Shown here piece after piece: positions 1 through 6,576 of a stretch of 7,756 bases of DNA. The position numbers were made by a program, and so were the translations under genes. The stretch spans positions 1 through 7,756 of the forward strand of contig JBNKQR010000088.1 in NCBI GenBank assembly GCA_050295975.1. Reading direction: 5' to 3'. Position 1 is the stretch's first letter. Every line of letters starts with the position of its first letter. This DNA comes from JAPHTQ01 sp050295975 (lineage in GTDB: Bacteria > Pseudomonadota > Gammaproteobacteria > Thiohalomonadales > Thiohalomonadaceae). Below the pieces are notes generated by a model, which was not told where the DNA came from, ran no database searches, and saw only the letters and a list, made by a program, of their open reading frames with translations.

Positions 1-59
1 GCGGTGCTGCTGGTGGCGGTGCTGCTGGTGGCGGTGCTGCTGGTGGCGGTGCGAGTGGT
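1..59 (+). repeat. 15-bp in-frame tandem repeat encoding Gly-Ala-Ala-Gly-Gly
   Basis: Three identical consecutive copies of GGTGCTGCTGGTGGC occupy 3-17, 18-32 and 33-47. Bases 1-2 (GC) match the end of a preceding copy, so the array very probably continues upstream of the window. A decayed fourth copy (GGTGCGAGTGGT) follows at 48-59. The unit is a multiple of three and is read in the frame of the DUF1631 gene as GAAGG, so copy-number changes would not break the frame. Identity at third codon positions suggests recent expansion rather than protein-level selection alone. Confidence 0.9.
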
Positions 60-1613
60 GTCGAAGTTGATGCAGGTCTACTGGCCAGTCTGCAAAACCT
101 GCTCAACGCCCAGGGCAACACGGGTGTGATACCTATTCAGCCTGGTGCGTCGGTCACACCGGGCACCAACATACATCAAATCCAATCAGCAGAACTGCTC
201 ACCGGCCTCACTGGTTTGCAACACCAGCAACCTGGCGGTGGTGGGGCAATCGACAGCGTGTCGCTAAAAACCATGCTGGCCGGAACACTTCAAACTGAAG
301 GCAGTGACACGGTGGGCTTCCAGAACCGTGAAAGCATGCTCATCGATATGATTGCCATGCTCTTCGAATTCATTCTCGAAGACAGCAACATCCCGGAAGA
401 GGCAAAGAGCCAGATATCACGCCTGCAGATCCCGATGGTCAAGGCAGCATTGATCGATGAGAGTTTCCTGGCGAAAAAAGCCAACCCCGCACGCCAGTTG
501 CTCAACCGTCTGGCACAGGCAAGTGCCGCACTCGAACGCCATGGCAGTGAGAACTCACCACTGCTGGATGCGATTATCAAGGTCGTCAACACCATTACTG
601 ATCAGTTCGAAAGCGACATGTCGATTTTCGAACAGCAGCTTAGCTACCTGACTACAGCACTGGAAGAGCAGCAGAAGGAAGAGGAGCAGGTCAGCGAGCG
701 TATCACTGAAACCAAGGCGAAAAAGGAAGAGGAGATACGCAAGTACAAGCGTATCGAGGATGCGGTCAGACTGCGCCTGTCGACTATCGATGCCTCCGCA
801 CCAATCCGTAATCTACTGGAAAGCACCTGGTGGAAGGTATTGGTCTATACCGGAATCAAACACGGCACTGAAAGTGAACTGTGGCAGCAGCGCAATGATT
901 TCATCGACAAACTTCTGGAATCCCTCAAACCTCGCGAAGACAAGGATGAGGTGCGCAAACTAATGCAACTCATCCCGCTCGTCATTGGAACCCTGCGTAA
1001 AGGGATGCTCGAAACCGGCTTTAGCGAGGGTGCGATACAGCAGGTGCTGAAGGTGATCGAGCCGATGCATATGGCGATCATCACTCACAAGGATAGCGGT
1101 GACGCCATCGCTGAAAAGGCGCGCAAACACCACGCTATGGAAAATGCGCTGGATGCGATGGAAGCAGAGATGTCTAATCTGGATGAAATGCTGGATAGCC
1201 TGGACGGTTCACTACTGGGTGATGACTATGTCAGCGAAGAGGCGCCAATCCCGGCTGAACTGATGGAAGAGGTGACCCTCTCCCATGAGGAGCCTATCTC
1301 ACCTGCTGATATGCCCGACGATGAGTACATCGAGAAGGTACGCAATCTAGAGATCGGACAAACAGTGATCCTGCACGACAAGGACGATCAACCGGTACGC
1401 GCCAAGCTCTCCTGGAAGAGTGACCTGCTGGGTGAATACGTCTTCACCAACTGGCGTCACAAGGTGGTTGCCGAACGCACCCTTAACGGCCTGGCCGCAG
1501 ACCTTTATCGCGGCAAGCTGGAACTGCTGGAGGAGAGCTCCATCCTGGAGCGGGCACTGGGCAAGGTGATGAGTGGCCTGAAACAGGAGCATCCGGAAGC
1601 CAACCCGGCATAA
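1..1613 (+). CDS. DUF1631 family protein, 5'-partial
   Basis: The reading frame is open from the window edge (first full codon at 3) to the TAA at 1611-1613, giving 536 visible codons. The GTG at 126 is only the first start-like codon inside the window; the frame is open before it and the true start lies upstream. Visible parts are: Gly/Ala-rich repeat (3-59); a Gln/Gly-rich linker; a helical core at about 330-520 with the family-typical FEFILEDSNIP, RLQIP and NPARQLLN; a charged coiled coil rich in Glu, Gln and Lys at about 618-773; a second helical block from ESTWWKVL (about 816) to about 1085; an acidic linker at about 1160-1325; and a C-terminal beta-rich module at about 1350-1565 (IGQTVILHD, AKLSW, GEYVFTNW, then ERAL). 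These match DUF1631 as I remember it. Its function is unknown to me; the C-terminal module is reminiscent of PilZ-like barrels, but I see no c-di-GMP motif. There are no signal or membrane segments in the visible part, so it is probably cytoplasmic. It converges on ybbP with one base between stops. Confidence 0.87.
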   Translation, partial: GAAGGGAAGGGAAGGGASGVEVDAGLLASLQNLLNAQGNTGVIPIQPGASVTPGTNIHQIQSAELLTGLTGLQHQQPGGGGAIDSVSLKTMLAGTLQTEGSDTVGFQNRESMLIDMIAMLFEFILEDSNIPEEAKSQISRLQIPMVKAALIDESFLAKKANPARQLLNRLAQASAALERHGSENSPLLDAIIKVVNTITDQFESDMSIFEQQLSYLTTALEEQQKEEEQVSERITETKAKKEEEIRKYKRIEDAVRLRLSTIDASAPIRNLLESTWWKVLVYTGIKHGTESELWQQRNDFIDKLLESLKPREDKDEVRKLMQLIPLVIGTLRKGMLETGFSEGAIQQVLKVIEPMHMAIITHKDSGDAIAEKARKHHAMENALDAMEAEMSNLDEMLDSLDGSLLGDDYVSEEAPIPAELMEEVTLSHEEPISPADMPDDEYIEKVRNLEIGQTVILHDKDDQPVRAKLSWKSDLLGEYVFTNWRHKVVAERTLNGLAADLYRGKLELLEESSILERALGKVMSGLKQEHPEANPA

Positions 1614-1614
1614 C

Positions 1615-4116
1615 TTACAGTGTGTTGAGAACGCGCAGGGGGCTGCTATCGACCACCCTGCGCGTGCCTCGATATCCGGCAACACCGATCAACATCGCCC
1701 CCAGCGGTGGCAACACCAGCCACAACCACCACTTGAGACTGTACTCCAGGTGAAACACCTGCCAATAGAGGATAAAGGCGATCAACTCCGCCCCGACGGC
1801 AGCAAACACTCCCGCGAGAAATCCGAGGGCGGCGTACTCCGCCAGATGCCCTGCACGCAGTTGCCCACGACTCGCCCCTAGGGTACGCAACAGCGCCCCC
1901 TCATGCAGTCGCTCATCGAGACTGGCCTGTAAGGCCGCATAGAGCACTGCGAATCCCGCCAGCAGCACGAACACCAGCACATACTCCACCGCCAGTGTTA
2001 CCTGCGCCAGGATGCGTCGAACCTGCTCCATGATTCGATCCATATCGATAACCGTCAGCGCAGGAAACTGGCGCAACATCTCCGCAAGTTCCACCTTTCG
2101 CGCCTGAGGTAGATAGAAGCTGGTGATGTAGGTGGCGGGAAAACGATCTAGTACGCGAGGTGGAAAGATCATAAAGAAGTTGGGATGGAACGAGTCCCAC
2201 TGCACACTGCGCAGGCTGTGCACCGTCACCATCAGCTCCTCGCCACCGAAGCTGAAGGTTAACTGGTCACCCAGCTTTACCCCCATTCGTTGTGCCAACT
2301 TATCTTCCATGGAGACCAGAGGCCGACCGCTATCAGCTGTGGTAAACCACTGGCCAGCGGTGATCTGATTATCAGCTGGCAACTTTTCTGCCCAGGTCAG
2401 GTTGATCTCACGGTTGAGTGCTCCGCGTCCCTTCTCTACATCACCGACAAACTCGTGGCTATCGATCCCGTTTATCTTTGCCAGCCGCCCCCGCACCATC
2501 GGATAGAGCACCGCATCGTCAATCCCTTTCTGCTGCAGAAAGCCACGAAACGCCTCTACTTTTTCAGGCAATACATTCACCACAAACTGGTTGGGCGCAT
2601 CTGCGGGCAACGAAGTCTGCCAGGTGTTGAGCAGGTCACCGCGCACCAGGGCGATCAACGCCATCGCCATCAGGGTCAGACCAAAGGCGAGGATCTGACC
2701 GACGCTGAGCAGTGGTCGCCGCCAGAGATTGTTCAGGCCAAAGCGCCAGGCGACACCAACACCGCGATGCAGCAGTCGACTGGCACGCAGCAGGGCCAGC
2801 GCCAACAGACCGAGAATAACCAGCGCCAGCAGTGCACCACCGATCACCCCAAGGGTTAGCCCTGCACTACCGGTGTAGCGCCACATCAAACCCGCCATCG
2901 CCAGTAACGCCGCGCCGTAGACCAGCCAGCCGCGCAGTGGCATCGGGTCCAGCTCACGCCGGAGTACCCGCAACGCGGGCACCTGGCGCAAACGCAGCAC
3001 CGGGGGCAGGGCAAAGCCGGCCAAAACGGTCACCCCGGTGAGCATGCCGATCACCACCGGCATCCAGCCCGGTGCAGGCAGCGTTGTCGGCAGCAGTTCA
3101 CGTAGCAGCATAAACAGACCGAACTGCACCAGATAACCGGCCACGACGCCAATGGCAGAACCGAGTAATGCCAGTAACAGCAGTTGTGGTAGAAACAGCG
3201 CCAACAGATCCTGCTGTCCGGCTCCGAAACAGCGCATCACCGCCGCCATGTCGAAGTGGCGCTCTGAATAGCGTCGTGCACCCATCGCGATGGCCACGCC
3301 CGCCAGCAACACCGCAACAAGGCTAGCCAACCCCAGATACTGCTCGGCACGATCCAGCGCAGCACCCACTGTTGGCCGACCACCTCGTACATCGGTCAGG
3401 GTGTGGCTTGGTTCGAGTCTCGGCTTGAGCCAGCTTTTAAAGCGTTGCAGCGCCGTCTCGTTACCGGCAAACAGATTGTTGTAACTGACTCGACTACCGG
3501 GACGGAGGATCGCTGCTTTGGCGACATCCTCACGATTGATCAAGAGCCTCGGCGCCAAACCAGCAAAGCCGCCCGAAACACCCGGCTCATAAGCCAGCAC
3601 ACGGGTTATCTTCAGGGTGACCTTACCCAGCTCCAGAGGCTCACCGACCTTAATCCCCAGTAGTGGCAATAGACGCCCCTCGGCCCACGCCTCGCCGGGT
3701 GCAGGGATCTCACTGGTGGTGAACTCCTCTCCGAATGGTGCCTTTGCCACACGTACCTTGCCGCGCAGGGGGAAGCCCGGTTGTACGGCTTTAATCCCGG
3801 CAAGCTGGAAGTTGTCGCCCACCACCACCACCGAGGGAAACTCCAGTAACTCGATGTGCTTCAAGCCGAGTGTCTCGGCCTCGGTTACCCAGGTGGGATC
3901 GATAGACCGTGGACTCCCCAGTTGCAGATCAGCACCGAGCAGGTCGGCAGACTGGTTGACCATCGCCCGTTGCAGCCGATCGGAGAAGAAGCTGATCGCG
4001 GTGGTGGAGGTCACCGCAATAATCAGCGCCAACAGCAGGATGCGCAGCTCACCGACGCGCCAGTCACGGCGCAGCAGTCGCCAGGCGAGAGGCAGACGCT
4101 CAACCAATCTGCTCAT
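1615..4116 (-). CDS. ybbP: YbbP-like FtsX-family ABC transporter permease
   Basis: Inner-membrane permease partner of the YbbA ATPase, 833 aa (E. coli YbbP is about 800). The order is typical of the family: TM1 near residues 23-45; a large periplasmic domain (about 46-258); an FtsX block with TMs near 262-279, 304-334 and 352-371; two central TMs (about 396-412 and 420-445) and another at 471-491; a second periplasmic domain (about 492-704); and a last FtsX block with TMs near 705-731, 762-784 and 795-816. Paired cytoplasmic motifs MRCFGA and LRTLGA precede the FtsX helices. ALNREINLTW and WDSFHPNFFMIFP recall the E. coli protein. I chose the ATG at 4116, preceded by AAGG (4126-4129) with a 9-base spacer; a GTG at 4119 would add one residue. 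The start overlaps the end of ybbA by 17 bp, so the two are presumably translationally coupled. Members of this superfamily work as mechanotransmitters or lipoprotein/lipid extractors rather than classical channels. Confidence 0.93.
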   Translation of the reverse strand: MSRLVERLPLAWRLLRRDWRVGELRILLLALIIAVTSTTAISFFSDRLQRAMVNQSADLLGADLQLGSPRSIDPTWVTEAETLGLKHIELLEFPSVVVVGDNFQLAGIKAVQPGFPLRGKVRVAKAPFGEEFTTSEIPAPGEAWAEGRLLPLLGIKVGEPLELGKVTLKITRVLAYEPGVSGGFAGLAPRLLINREDVAKAAILRPGSRVSYNNLFAGNETALQRFKSWLKPRLEPSHTLTDVRGGRPTVGAALDRAEQYLGLASLVAVLLAGVAIAMGARRYSERHFDMAAVMRCFGAGQQDLLALFLPQLLLLALLGSAIGVVAGYLVQFGLFMLLRELLPTTLPAPGWMPVVIGMLTGVTVLAGFALPPVLRLRQVPALRVLRRELDPMPLRGWLVYGAALLAMAGLMWRYTGSAGLTLGVIGGALLALVILGLLALALLRASRLLHRGVGVAWRFGLNNLWRRPLLSVGQILAFGLTLMAMALIALVRGDLLNTWQTSLPADAPNQFVVNVLPEKVEAFRGFLQQKGIDDAVLYPMVRGRLAKINGIDSHEFVGDVEKGRGALNREINLTWAEKLPADNQITAGQWFTTADSGRPLVSMEDKLAQRMGVKLGDQLTFSFGGEELMVTVHSLRSVQWDSFHPNFFMIFPPRVLDRFPATYITSFYLPQARKVELAEMLRQFPALTVIDMDRIMEQVRRILAQVTLAVEYVLVFVLLAGFAVLYAALQASLDERLHEGALLRTLGASRGQLRAGHLAEYAALGFLAGVFAAVGAELIAFILYWQVFHLEYSLKWWLWLVLPPLGAMLIGVAGYRGTRRVVDSSPLRVLNTL
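1631..1665. terminator. GC-rich hairpin at the DUF1631/ybbP convergent junction (tentative)
   Basis: ACGCGCAGGG (1631-1640) and CCCTGCGCGT (1656-1665) are perfect 10-base complements around a 15-base loop, beginning 18 bases after the DUF1631 stop. The hairpin lies inside the last codons of ybbP. Neither strand has a T-tract after the stem, so it does not fit a textbook intrinsic terminator. It could protect the 3' end of the DUF1631 message or pause polymerase, or it could be a by-product of the Arg-rich coding sequence. Confidence 0.35.
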
Positions 4117-4801
4117 CACTCACTACCTTGCCACCATTGAGACGGATAACTCGCGAACAGCGGCCCGCCAGTTTTTCGTCATGGGTCACCAGAATCAGGG
4201 TGGTACCCTGCTCTGCATTCAGCGCAAACAGTAACTCGATCACCTTCTGTCCAGTGCTACTGTCGAGATTGCCGGTCGGTTCGTCGGCAAACAGAACTGG
4301 CGGAGACATGGCAAAGGCGCGGGCGATCGCCACCCGCTGCTGTTCACCGCCAGAGAGCTGACGCGGATAGTGATCAGCACGAGCGGAAAGACCCACCCGC
4401 TCGAGCAACTGCTCCGCCTGCTGTTGTGCAGCCGCAGCCGTCGCCAGTTCCAACGGCAACATCACGTTTTCCAACGCGGTCAGACTGGGTAACAGCTGAA
4501 AGCTCTGGAAGACAAAACCGGCATTCTCGCTGCGCACTCGGGCACGGCCATCTTCATCGAGATCGTTCAAACATTGATCGGCGAGACGAATCGAGCCGTG
4601 GCTCGGCAGGTCGAGTCCCGCCAGCAGTCCCAGCAGGGTCGATTTGCCTGAACCAGAAACACCGACCACCGCGACACTCTCTCCGGCCGCGATATCAAAA
4701 CTTACCTCGCTGAGAATGGTCAATTCACCTGCACTCGTCGTCACTTGCTTGCCCACCGCATGTGCGGAGACAATGGGGGACGTTTTCTGGAGATCGGTCA
4801 T
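4100..4801 (-). CDS. ybbA: YbbA-like ABC transporter ATP-binding protein
   Basis: Cytoplasmic ATPase of the MacB/LolD type that powers YbbP, 233 aa, which is the usual length. All nucleotide-binding motifs are intact: Walker A GVSGSGKST (47-55), Q-loop FVFQ (Gln99), signature LSGGEQQ (149-155), Walker B VLFADEP (169-175), D-loop NLD (178-180) and switch His207 in VTHD. FQLLPSLTALENVMLPL after the Q-loop is characteristic of the YbbA/LolD/FtsE group, and the N-terminal phrase IVSAHAVGKQV parallels IVEVHHLKKSV of E. coli YbbA. The ATG at 4799-4801 is preceded by a GAGG (4816-4819) at a rather long 14-base distance, so initiation may be weak. The promoter must lie inside tesA, because the two start codons overlap. 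The stop overlaps the start of ybbP. Confidence 0.95.
   Translation of the reverse strand: MTDLQKTSPIVSAHAVGKQVTTSAGELTILSEVSFDIAAGESVAVVGVSGSGKSTLLGLLAGLDLPSHGSIRLADQCLNDLDEDGRARVRSENAGFVFQSFQLLPSLTALENVMLPLELATAAAAQQQAEQLLERVGLSARADHYPRQLSGGEQQRVAIARAFAMSPPVLFADEPTGNLDSSTGQKVIELLFALNAEQGTTLILVTHDEKLAGRCSRVIRLNGGKVVSDEQIG
4126..4129 (-). promoter_or_regulatory. Ribosome binding site of ybbP
   Basis: AAGG on the minus strand lies 9 bases before the ATG at 4116 and inside the ybbA coding sequence. It supports the ATG over the GTG at 4119 and fits translational coupling with ybbA. Confidence 0.5.
4789..4792 (+). promoter_or_regulatory. Ribosome binding site of tesA
   Basis: GGAG lies 7 bases before the ATG at 4800, inside the ybbA coding region on the other strand. 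It fixes the tesA start at 4800, which is also where the signal peptide begins, and argues against the longer open frame that begins at 4644. Confidence 0.7.
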
Positions 4802-5405
4802 GCGGATACTTTTTGCCTCGCTGTTGTTGTTACTCTCTCCGTCCGTCTGGAGCGGTACCCTGCTGGTCTTCGGCGACAGCCTCAGTGCCGGTTACGGTGT
4901 CGAAGCCAGTCAGGGCTGGGTTGATCTACTTGCACAACGCCTGGAAAAGATAAAACTCCCCTATAAGGTCGTCAACGCCAGCATTAGTGGTGAAACCAGC
5001 GCCGGTGGCCTGTCGCGTATCACCGCAGAGTTAAAACGCCACCAGCCCGACATTCTGATCCTTGAACTAGGTGCTAATGACGGTCTGCGCGGTCTGCCCC
5101 TGAAAGCCATGAAGAATAACCTTAGCAGTATCATCCAGCAGGCCAAAGCGAGTGGGGCACAGGTCTTACTGGTAGGGATGCAAATGCCACCCAATTACGG
5201 CCCCCGTTACACCGAACGCTTCTTTGCTATTTATGGGGAATTGGCAAAGGAACAACAACTGCCGCTGGTACCCTTTCTGTTGGAAAAGGTCGCGCTTGCT
5301 CCCAACCTGATGCAGGCAGATAACCTGCACCCCAATACAAAGGGACAACCGCTTCTGCTTAAAACAGTCTGGCCGGAACTGGCACCGATGTTAGGCGTTC
5401 ACTAA
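4800..5405 (+). CDS. tesA: Periplasmic arylesterase / acyl-CoA thioesterase I / lysophospholipase L1
   Basis: SGNH/GDSL hydrolase that hydrolyses acyl esters and thioesters (lysophospholipids, aryl esters, acyl-CoA in vitro); 201 aa against about 208 in E. coli. A signal peptide spans residues 1-18 (hydrophobic core LLLLL, likely cleavage after VWS), leaving a mature N-terminus close to the GDSL box. The catalytic blocks are complete: FGDSLSAGYG with nucleophile Ser27; NASISGETSAGG with oxyanion Gly64; ELGANDGLRG with Asn93; and DNLHPN with Asp174 and His177. The start at 4800 is supported by GGAG with a 7-base spacer and by the signal peptide. Divergence from ybbA-ybbP is the conserved gammaproteobacterial arrangement and supports a joint envelope function; from memory, a physical YbbAP-TesA complex has been described in E. 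coli. The 3' end overlaps the end of the convergent methyltransferase gene by 15 bp. Confidence 0.95.
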   Translation: MRILFASLLLLLSPSVWSGTLLVFGDSLSAGYGVEASQGWVDLLAQRLEKIKLPYKVVNASISGETSAGGLSRITAELKRHQPDILILELGANDGLRGLPLKAMKNNLSSIIQQAKASGAQVLLVGMQMPPNYGPRYTERFFAIYGELAKEQQLPLVPFLLEKVALAPNLMQADNLHPNTKGQPLLLKTVWPELAPMLGVH

Positions 5406-5972
5406 ACTGACTATCTGTATCCACTCTGGCGCAGGACCCGCACCACTTTTCGGGATCACAGCTCTTACATCGTAGAAATCCGGTGATAACTTCATAGCCC
5501 ATGCCTTCACCGCCTCCGCCTCTTCCCGACCACCCGGATGGCCGGTATACGCCAACACCGAAATTGCTCCTCCCGATGTCAGTAATGTTCGCGCCTGATC
5601 GAGTGCAGCAAGGGTGGTAGCAATACCCGTAGTACGCTGCTTGTCTCCACCCGGTAGATAACCGAGATTGAACATCACCGCCTTTACTCTTCCCTGAATC
5701 GATTCCGGTAGCACTGCAGACATCACCTCGTGCCCCGCATGGTAGAGAGAGACTCGCTGTGCCAGCCCCTCTTCTGACAGGCGCCGATACGCCTCATCCA
5801 GCGCGGTTTCCTGAATATCGAAACCGTAAACTTTGCCGTGCTCACCCACACCACGGGCAAGAAACAGGGTGTCGTGGCCGTTACCGACCGTGGCATCAAT
5901 GACACAATCACCGGCGTGGATGATTTCTACCAGCGCTGCGTGAGCCTGCTGGACCAGAGAAAGTGATTTCAT
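5391..5972 (-). CDS. mnmM: MnmM/YtqB-type class I SAM-dependent methyltransferase
   Basis: Predicted tRNA wobble-uridine methyltransferase, 193 aa, the usual size for the YtqB family (Pfam rRNA_methylase). Bacillus subtilis YtqB, renamed MnmM, converts nm5s2U34 to mnm5s2U34 using S-adenosylmethionine. Visible motifs: SAM-binding DATVGNGHDTLFLA (26-39), acidic loop YGFDIQETAL (49-58) for the SAM ribose, catalytic-region VMFNLGYLPGGDK (99-111), and TGHPGG (143-148). These are near-identical to B. subtilis YtqB as I remember it. The start at 5972 is the only one in the open frame; no convincing Shine-Dalgarno precedes it, and a long palindrome lies 19 bases upstream. Its end overlaps tesA tail-to-tail. 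It shares a strand with the lipoprotein and the MnmC(o)-like oxidase, which suggests a tRNA-modification link. Substrate assignment in this organism is inference. Confidence 0.85.
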   Translation of the reverse strand: MKSLSLVQQAHAALVEIIHAGDCVIDATVGNGHDTLFLARGVGEHGKVYGFDIQETALDEAYRRLSEEGLAQRVSLYHAGHEVMSAVLPESIQGRVKAVMFNLGYLPGGDKQRTTGIATTLAALDQARTLLTSGGAISVLAYTGHPGGREEAEAVKAWAMKLSPDFYDVRAVIPKSGAGPAPEWIQIVSLVNA

Positions 5973-5991
5973 GAAATGGTATCGATTGGAA

Positions 5992-6021
5992 GATTGGTCA
6001 TGGGAAATCCCATGACCAATC
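5992..6021. repeat. 30-bp near-perfect palindrome between the lipoprotein gene and mnmM
   Basis: GATTGGTCATGGGA (5992-6005) is exactly complementary to 6008-6021, leaving two central bases; as RNA it would fold with a 13-bp stem and a four-base loop. It begins 10 bases beyond the lipoprotein stop and ends 19 bases before the mnmM start, filling half of a 58-bp gap. On the transcribed strand only TT follows the stem, so an ordinary intrinsic terminator is not clearly supported. It could be a 3' stabilising or attenuating hairpin for the lipoprotein message, or a DNA operator for mnmM. Confidence 0.75.
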
Positions 6022-6031
6022 CGTACTACTA

Positions 6032-6466
6032 TTATCGGGTTGCAGCTAAATTGGTTTCGAGAACACCTTTTTTGCCCTCTTCGGCACCGACAAGGTGAAG
6101 CTTGGTTCGCGCTGAAAGGAGACCCATTTTCACTTCCTGCCAGATGTAGTAGAGCTTTCCAGCCATCGCATTCACCACCACACTGTCACTATTTTCAGCT
6201 TCAGAGGTCACCGTGTGCTTGCCCGGTTTCACTTCTTTGTAAAGAAAGGTGTTAGATGCAGTCTTACCCAGAACTCTACCGTCGATATCCACACTCATAG
6301 TCACTGCACCACCGAATGATTCATTCCGGTAAACATAAATACCGGCCACACCGGGTTTAGCGGAAAACTCTTTCAGTGCCGCATCCTGCTTTGGGTCACC
6401 CATTGGTACAGATGCGCATCCCACCAGACCGACAATCAATAAACTTGAAATCAATAATCGAAGCAT
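6032..6466 (-). CDS. DUF2846-like outer-membrane lipoprotein
   Basis: Small lipoprotein of unknown function, 144 aa. It has a short signal peptide (MLRLLISSLLIVGLVG) and a lipobox LVGC with the lipidated cysteine at position 17. The next residue is Ala, not Asp, so outer-membrane sorting is expected. The mature part contains GIYVYRNESFGGAV, a VDIDGR turn, LYKEVKPGKHTVTSE and KLYYIWQEV, the layout of the DUF2846 fold: a small beta-domain with a PGKH turn, typical of envelope proteins. The start is supported by AAGGAG five bases upstream. The 155-bp region upstream is rich in repeats that could be operators. It sits between mnmM and the FAD oxidoreductase on the same strand, with no obvious biochemical link to either. 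The DUF2846 assignment comes from pattern memory. Confidence 0.8.
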   Translation of the reverse strand: MLRLLISSLLIVGLVGCASVPMGDPKQDAALKEFSAKPGVAGIYVYRNESFGGAVTMSVDIDGRVLGKTASNTFLYKEVKPGKHTVTSEAENSDSVVVNAMAGKLYYIWQEVKMGLLSARTKLHLVGAEEGKKGVLETNLAATR

Positions 6467-6471
6467 GTTCT

Positions 6472-6477
6472 CTCCTT
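6472..6477 (-). promoter_or_regulatory. Strong ribosome binding site of the DUF2846 lipoprotein
   Basis: AAGGAG on the minus strand sits five bases before the ATG at 6466. It is the best Shine-Dalgarno match in the window and suggests an efficiently translated protein. Confidence 0.75.
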
Positions 6478-6499
6478 AGTTTTATGTTCAACGTCTACA

Positions 6500-6520
6500 G
6501 CAATACTGGTTTGGTATTGC
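6500..6520. repeat. Inverted repeat upstream of the lipoprotein gene
   Basis: GCAATAC (6500-6506) and GTATTGC (6514-6520) are perfect 7-base inverted copies around a 7-base centre. They lie 34-54 bases upstream of the lipoprotein start codon, where a promoter or operator is expected. I could not identify a good -35/-10 pair with correct spacing here. Confidence 0.45.
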
Positions 6521-6558
6521 ATCCAGAATCACCGGGTGTTACCACTCTGCCACAGCAC

Positions 6559-6576
6559 AGGTTACTGTGAGGTTAC
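6559..6576. promoter_or_regulatory. Direct repeat AGGTTAC with 11-bp period (candidate operator)
   Basis: AGGTTAC occurs at 6559-6565 and again at 6570-6576, exactly 11 bp apart. Response regulators of the OmpR/PhoB type typically bind direct repeats with this one-turn spacing. The site lies about 95-110 bases upstream of the lipoprotein start, a plausible activator position. The regulator is unknown, and chance cannot be excluded for a 7-base repeat. Confidence 0.35.

Noticed and set aside
1..59. Tandem repeat as a CRISPR or satellite element
   Set aside because: The units are contiguous with no spacers and are translated in frame, so it is a coding minisatellite.
126..128. GTG as the start of the DUF1631 gene
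   Set aside because: The frame is open to the window edge, and the upstream codons encode a Gly/Ala repeat and a continuous helical stretch, so the gene is 5'-partial.
2290..4234. Long open frames on the plus strand opposite ybbP and ybbA (for example 2290-2859 and 3617-4234)
   Set aside because: They lie entirely antisense to well-supported genes, have low-complexity Arg/Ser/Pro/Gln-rich translations and no recognisable domains.
4745..4774. Possible sigma-70 promoter for tesA (TTGCTT, 18 bp, GACAAT)
   Set aside because: Only 3 of 6 and 4 of 6 bases match consensus, and it lies in ybbA coding sequence; too weak to list as a feature without start-site mapping.
4644..4799. Upstream extension of tesA
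   Set aside because: It would put 52 residues before an evident signal peptide and overlaps ybbA fully; the ATG at 4800 has a good ribosome binding site.
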